DNA of 25,856 bases from an uncultured Gammaproteobacteria bacterium. Lineage in GTDB: Bacteria; Pseudomonadota; Gammaproteobacteria; GCA-002705445; GCA-002716945. Location: NCBI GenBank assembly GCA_913043035.1, contig CAJWMM010000001.1:1-25856 (forward strand). Reading direction: 5' to 3'. The notes below the pieces were generated by a model. It had not been told where the DNA came from, ran no database searches, and saw only the letters and a program-made list of their open reading frames with translations. The translations under genes were made by a program, and so were the position numbers. Numbering within the stretch: the first letter of the stretch is position 1; every line of letters begins with the position of its first letter. Positions 23,215-25,856 of this stretch are shown here, one piece after another.

Positions 23215-24868
23215 CTTTTTATCGTATCCAGTCAGCTATTTAGTACTTGGTGCTGTAGCAATATTTCTGAAACCAAAGTTTGCTAATACAATTGGAATGC
23301 TATCTATAATCTCGTCAATGCTATGCCTATTAATAGTTTCTGACAGTCAAATATTAAATTATAAAATAATGTCATTTAATAATGTATTTTATCAAATCAG
23401 TGATTTGTCATTTTTATTTTGTATTGTGTTTTTAATAATTGGATTATTTGGAAAAATCTTCTCGTTTTACAGGGAAAATAGTAATGAAAAAGGGTATGTA
23501 CTTCTCTATATTGCTTCTGCTCTAGGTGTTGTGCTTTCTGGAGACTTTCTAACACTCTATGTTTTTTGGGAGATAATGGCCATAACATCGACATTTGTTA
23601 TTTGGTCAACTAGAAATCAACTTTCTTTAAATAGTGGTAATAGATATATAATTCTCCATCTTATAGGTGGATTAATTCTCCTAATTGGACTTATCGGTCT
23701 GTATGGTCAAACTTATGATCTAACGATTCGTGAGATTTCTCTCAATACTTGGTACAGCTGGTTCATATTAATCGGTTTGTTACTCAATGCAGGCGCTCCT
23801 CCATTCTCACAATGGATACCAGATGCCTATCCAGAGGGAAGTTATTCATCATCAGTTTTCTTATCTGCGTATACTACTAAAACGTCTGTATACGTTCTTA
23901 TTGTGACATTCGCTGGTAATACTATTCTAATTTACATTGGCATTTATATGATACTTTATGGCATCGTTTATGCTCTATTAGAAAATGACATCAGGAGGAT
24001 TTTGTCCTATAGTATTGTGAATCAAGTAGGGTTTATGATTGTGGGCATTGGAATTGGAACAGAGCTTGCAATAAATGGTACATCTGCACATGCATTCTCG
24101 CATATTATCTACAAGGGTCTTCTATTGATGTCAGCAGGTAGTGTTCTTTATGTGACTGGCAAAAGAAAATGTACTGATGTTGGTGGCTTATATAAAACTA
24201 TGCCAATTACTGCTGCTTGTGGGATAATTGGAGCTTTTGCGATTTCGGCTTTCCCCTTTACATCAGGATTTATCTCAAAATCAATGATTGTAGAGTCAAG
24301 CTATATAGAAGGATTAGAGATTATTTGGTATTTTCTCTTGATTGGCTCTGCAGGCGTTTTCTTACATGCAGGGATTAAGTTTCCTTGGTTCGTATTTTTC
24401 CACAGAGATAAAAAACTAAAGGCTACTGACCCACCAATTTTTATGATAATACCTATGGTTTCATTATCGTTTATATGCATCATAGTTGGGATATTTCCAA
24501 ATCTGCTTTATGCGCTACTACCATACAGTGTTGATTATGTCCCATACACAGGAAATCATATAGTATCGCAGCTACACCTATTATTATTCTCTGGATTAGC
24601 TTTCTTTATGGCATTAAAGTATTTAGAGAGGACTCTTACCATAACGTTAGATATAGATTACCTTTATCGTAGAAACTATGCTTTGTTAAGATTGATGCTA
24701 TCAAGGATAGTTAGTTATTTTCTATCTCTTCGAGAAATTTTTAGATATACAAAAATAGATAAGAAATTATATCTTATAGAGCATACACTACTCAACCAGT
24801 CATCAATATCGATTATGTTGTCTATAATTACTGTTGTGATTATATTAGTTTTCTTATTAAATGTATAA
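23207..24868 (+). CDS. Third antiporter-like subunit (MrpD-related, helix 7 lysine replaced)
   Basis: This is a 553-residue proton-channel-type membrane protein. A TTG at 23162 is in frame, but the ATG at 23207 has a GAGG site seven bases upstream and the usual overlap with the preceding stop, so it is the likely start. E122 is kept in LYVFWEIMAITSTFVIW. The helix 7 motif reads LLNAGAPPFSQWIPDAYPE, with N194 where the other two subunits have lysine. Helix 8 has FLSAYTTKTSVYVL with K225. The C-terminus is longer than in the other two, ending in an extra helix after a basic segment. It ends one base from the pmbA stop. Confidence 0.9.
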   Translation: MIDFLSYPVSYLVLGAVAIFLKPKFANTIGMLSIISSMLCLLIVSDSQILNYKIMSFNNVFYQISDLSFLFCIVFLIIGLFGKIFSFYRENSNEKGYVLLYIASALGVVLSGDFLTLYVFWEIMAITSTFVIWSTRNQLSLNSGNRYIILHLIGGLILLIGLIGLYGQTYDLTIREISLNTWYSWFILIGLLLNAGAPPFSQWIPDAYPEGSYSSSVFLSAYTTKTSVYVLIVTFAGNTILIYIGIYMILYGIVYALLENDIRRILSYSIVNQVGFMIVGIGIGTELAINGTSAHAFSHIIYKGLLLMSAGSVLYVTGKRKCTDVGGLYKTMPITAACGIIGAFAISAFPFTSGFISKSMIVESSYIEGLEIIWYFLLIGSAGVFLHAGIKFPWFVFFHRDKKLKATDPPIFMIIPMVSLSFICIIVGIFPNLLYALLPYSVDYVPYTGNHIVSQLHLLLFSGLAFFMALKYLERTLTITLDIDYLYRRNYALLRLMLSRIVSYFLSLREIFRYTKIDKKLYLIEHTLLNQSSISIMLSIITVVIILVFLLNV

Positions 24869-24869
24869 T

Positions 24870-25856
24870 CTAAGTACCACCAATAGTTACTTTATCTACT
24901 AGTATAGACCCGGTCCTTATGTTGCCACGAATGTCATAATCTTTACCAACATGTAAAATATTTTTAAACATTTGTGTTAAGTTTGAAGCAACTGTAATTC
25001 CTGTTACAGGGTATTTTATCTGCCCATCTTTAAAGTAATAACCAAATGCCCCTCTAGAATAATCACCTGTTAGTAGATTAGCGCCACTACCCATCATCTC
25101 AGTTATGATCACGCCCTCATCAACCAGATTAATTAAGTTATCTGTTTGCTCATCTGATGATTCAACTATGATATTTGTTAAAACTCCATTACCAGTACAA
25201 TCTAAATTCAATTTCCTAGCTGAATAAGTATCTAAGAGATAGGTTTCCAGAATACCTTTGTTAATTATATTCTTCTTTTCAGTCAAGACTCCATCTGAAT
25301 CAAACGGCCTTGTTCCCATCCCTTCGACGATGAGAGGATCTTCACGAATAGTTATAAAATCGGGAAAAATTTCAGATCCTAGTTTATCTAGTAAGAAACT
25401 TGATTTTTTATAAATAGCATGACCATTGATCGCACTAAGAAAATTATTAAAAAAAGATGTCGCGACCTCTGCCGGAAAAATAATAGGACAAACTCTAGAT
25501 GATATAGTTTTGGCATTTAGTCTTGATATTGCCCTAGATGAAGCTTTTTTTCCTATTTCTGATGGAGATTCTAAGTTTTCATATTTTCTTGTAGACGAAT
25601 ACCAATAATCTCTCTCCATTGCTTGATTGTCACCTGCAAGCATAACGCATGATAGCGAGTAATCTGTTGATTTAAAATGACCATACATCTCTTCAGAATT
25701 AAGTATCATGTACTCACTATTCGATTGAGAATAGGAGCTACCCTCAGAATTACTGATCTTTTTATCATACTCAAAACCAGCAGATTCACATGTCTTCGCA
25801 AGTTCTGTCGCCTCATCCATGTCAAAGTGTCGTGGAAAGTAGATTCCAATATCTTT
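24870..25856 (-). CDS. pmbA: PmbA/TldE family protein, 5' end outside window
   Basis: PmbA (TldE) pairs with TldD, the metalloprotease partner that matures modified peptides and helps degrade CcdA in E. coli. The last 328 residues are visible and the frame is open to the window edge (FPRHFDMDEATELAKTCE, matching the internal YPRxWDxxxAxxLA region of PmbA), so the ATG at 25820 is internal. Family blocks include RLNAKTISSRVCPIIFPAEVA, EGMGTRPFDSDGV, LETYLLDTYSARKLN and GDYSRGAFGYYFKDGQI. The end is NIRTGSILVDKVTIGG. It converges on the Mrp operon with one base between the stops and no visible terminator. Confidence 0.93.
   Translation of the reverse strand, partial: KDIGIYFPRHFDMDEATELAKTCESAGFEYDKKISNSEGSSYSQSNSEYMILNSEEMYGHFKSTDYSLSCVMLAGDNQAMERDYWYSSTRKYENLESPSEIGKKASSRAISRLNAKTISSRVCPIIFPAEVATSFFNNFLSAINGHAIYKKSSFLLDKLGSEIFPDFITIREDPLIVEGMGTRPFDSDGVLTEKKNIINKGILETYLLDTYSARKLNLDCTGNGVLTNIIVESSDEQTDNLINLVDEGVIITEMMGSGANLLTGDYSRGAFGYYFKDGQIKYPVTGITVASNLTQMFKNILHVGKDYDIRGNIRTGSILVDKVTIGGT

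Noticed and set aside
24866..24872. A bidirectional terminator between the third Mrp channel gene and pmbA
   Set aside because: Only one base separates the stop codons, and no GC-rich hairpin with a U-run is visible around them.

Overview
The window comes from an AT-rich, compact Gram-negative genome. An outer-membrane porin, a complete Pho two-component/Pst system, NrdA with two ATP-cones, PmbA and a multi-gene Mrp antiporter together suggest a gammaproteobacterium. The low GC, very short intergenic gaps and sodium-linked transporters fit a streamlined marine lineage such as the SAR86 type. That placement is an inference; no rRNA is present to confirm it. No tRNA, rRNA, insertion sequence, CRISPR array or phage gene was seen, and no gene-free stretch exceeds 300 bases.

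Minus strand, 1-14349, read in the direction of transcription: phoR, pstS, pstC, pstA, pstB, phoU, phoB, a porin, mgtE, nrdA, a 53-residue membrane protein and nrdB (cut by the window start). The phosphate genes form one unit whose two-component pair is split to its two ends, with phoR first and phoB last. Pho-box-like 11-bp-phased repeats lie before pstS and before the porin, so the porin is probably a phosphate-starvation porin. mgtE (Mg2+ uptake) has a short leader containing an inverted repeat and a 14-codon proline-containing ORF. The ribonucleotide reductase operon has a clear promoter with two NrdR boxes 32 bp apart, one filling the -35/-10 spacer exactly, and a DnaA-box-like site upstream.

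Plus strand, 14417-24868: an unrecognised protein with methyltransferase-like segments, an AGCS sodium:alanine-type symporter and a divergent nadC, all tightly coupled. These are followed by ten coupled genes for a variant Mrp Na+/H+ antiporter in the order E, F, G, A-C-terminal, B, C, D, D-like 2, small membrane protein, D-like 3. There is no full-length MrpA. Its C-terminal part is a separate gene that seems to begin at a non-standard ATA codon, and its N-terminal channel role is probably taken by one of the D-like subunits. The symporter and antiporter fit a sodium-based energy economy.

The last gene, pmbA (minus strand, cut by the window end), converges on the Mrp operon with one base between the stop codons.
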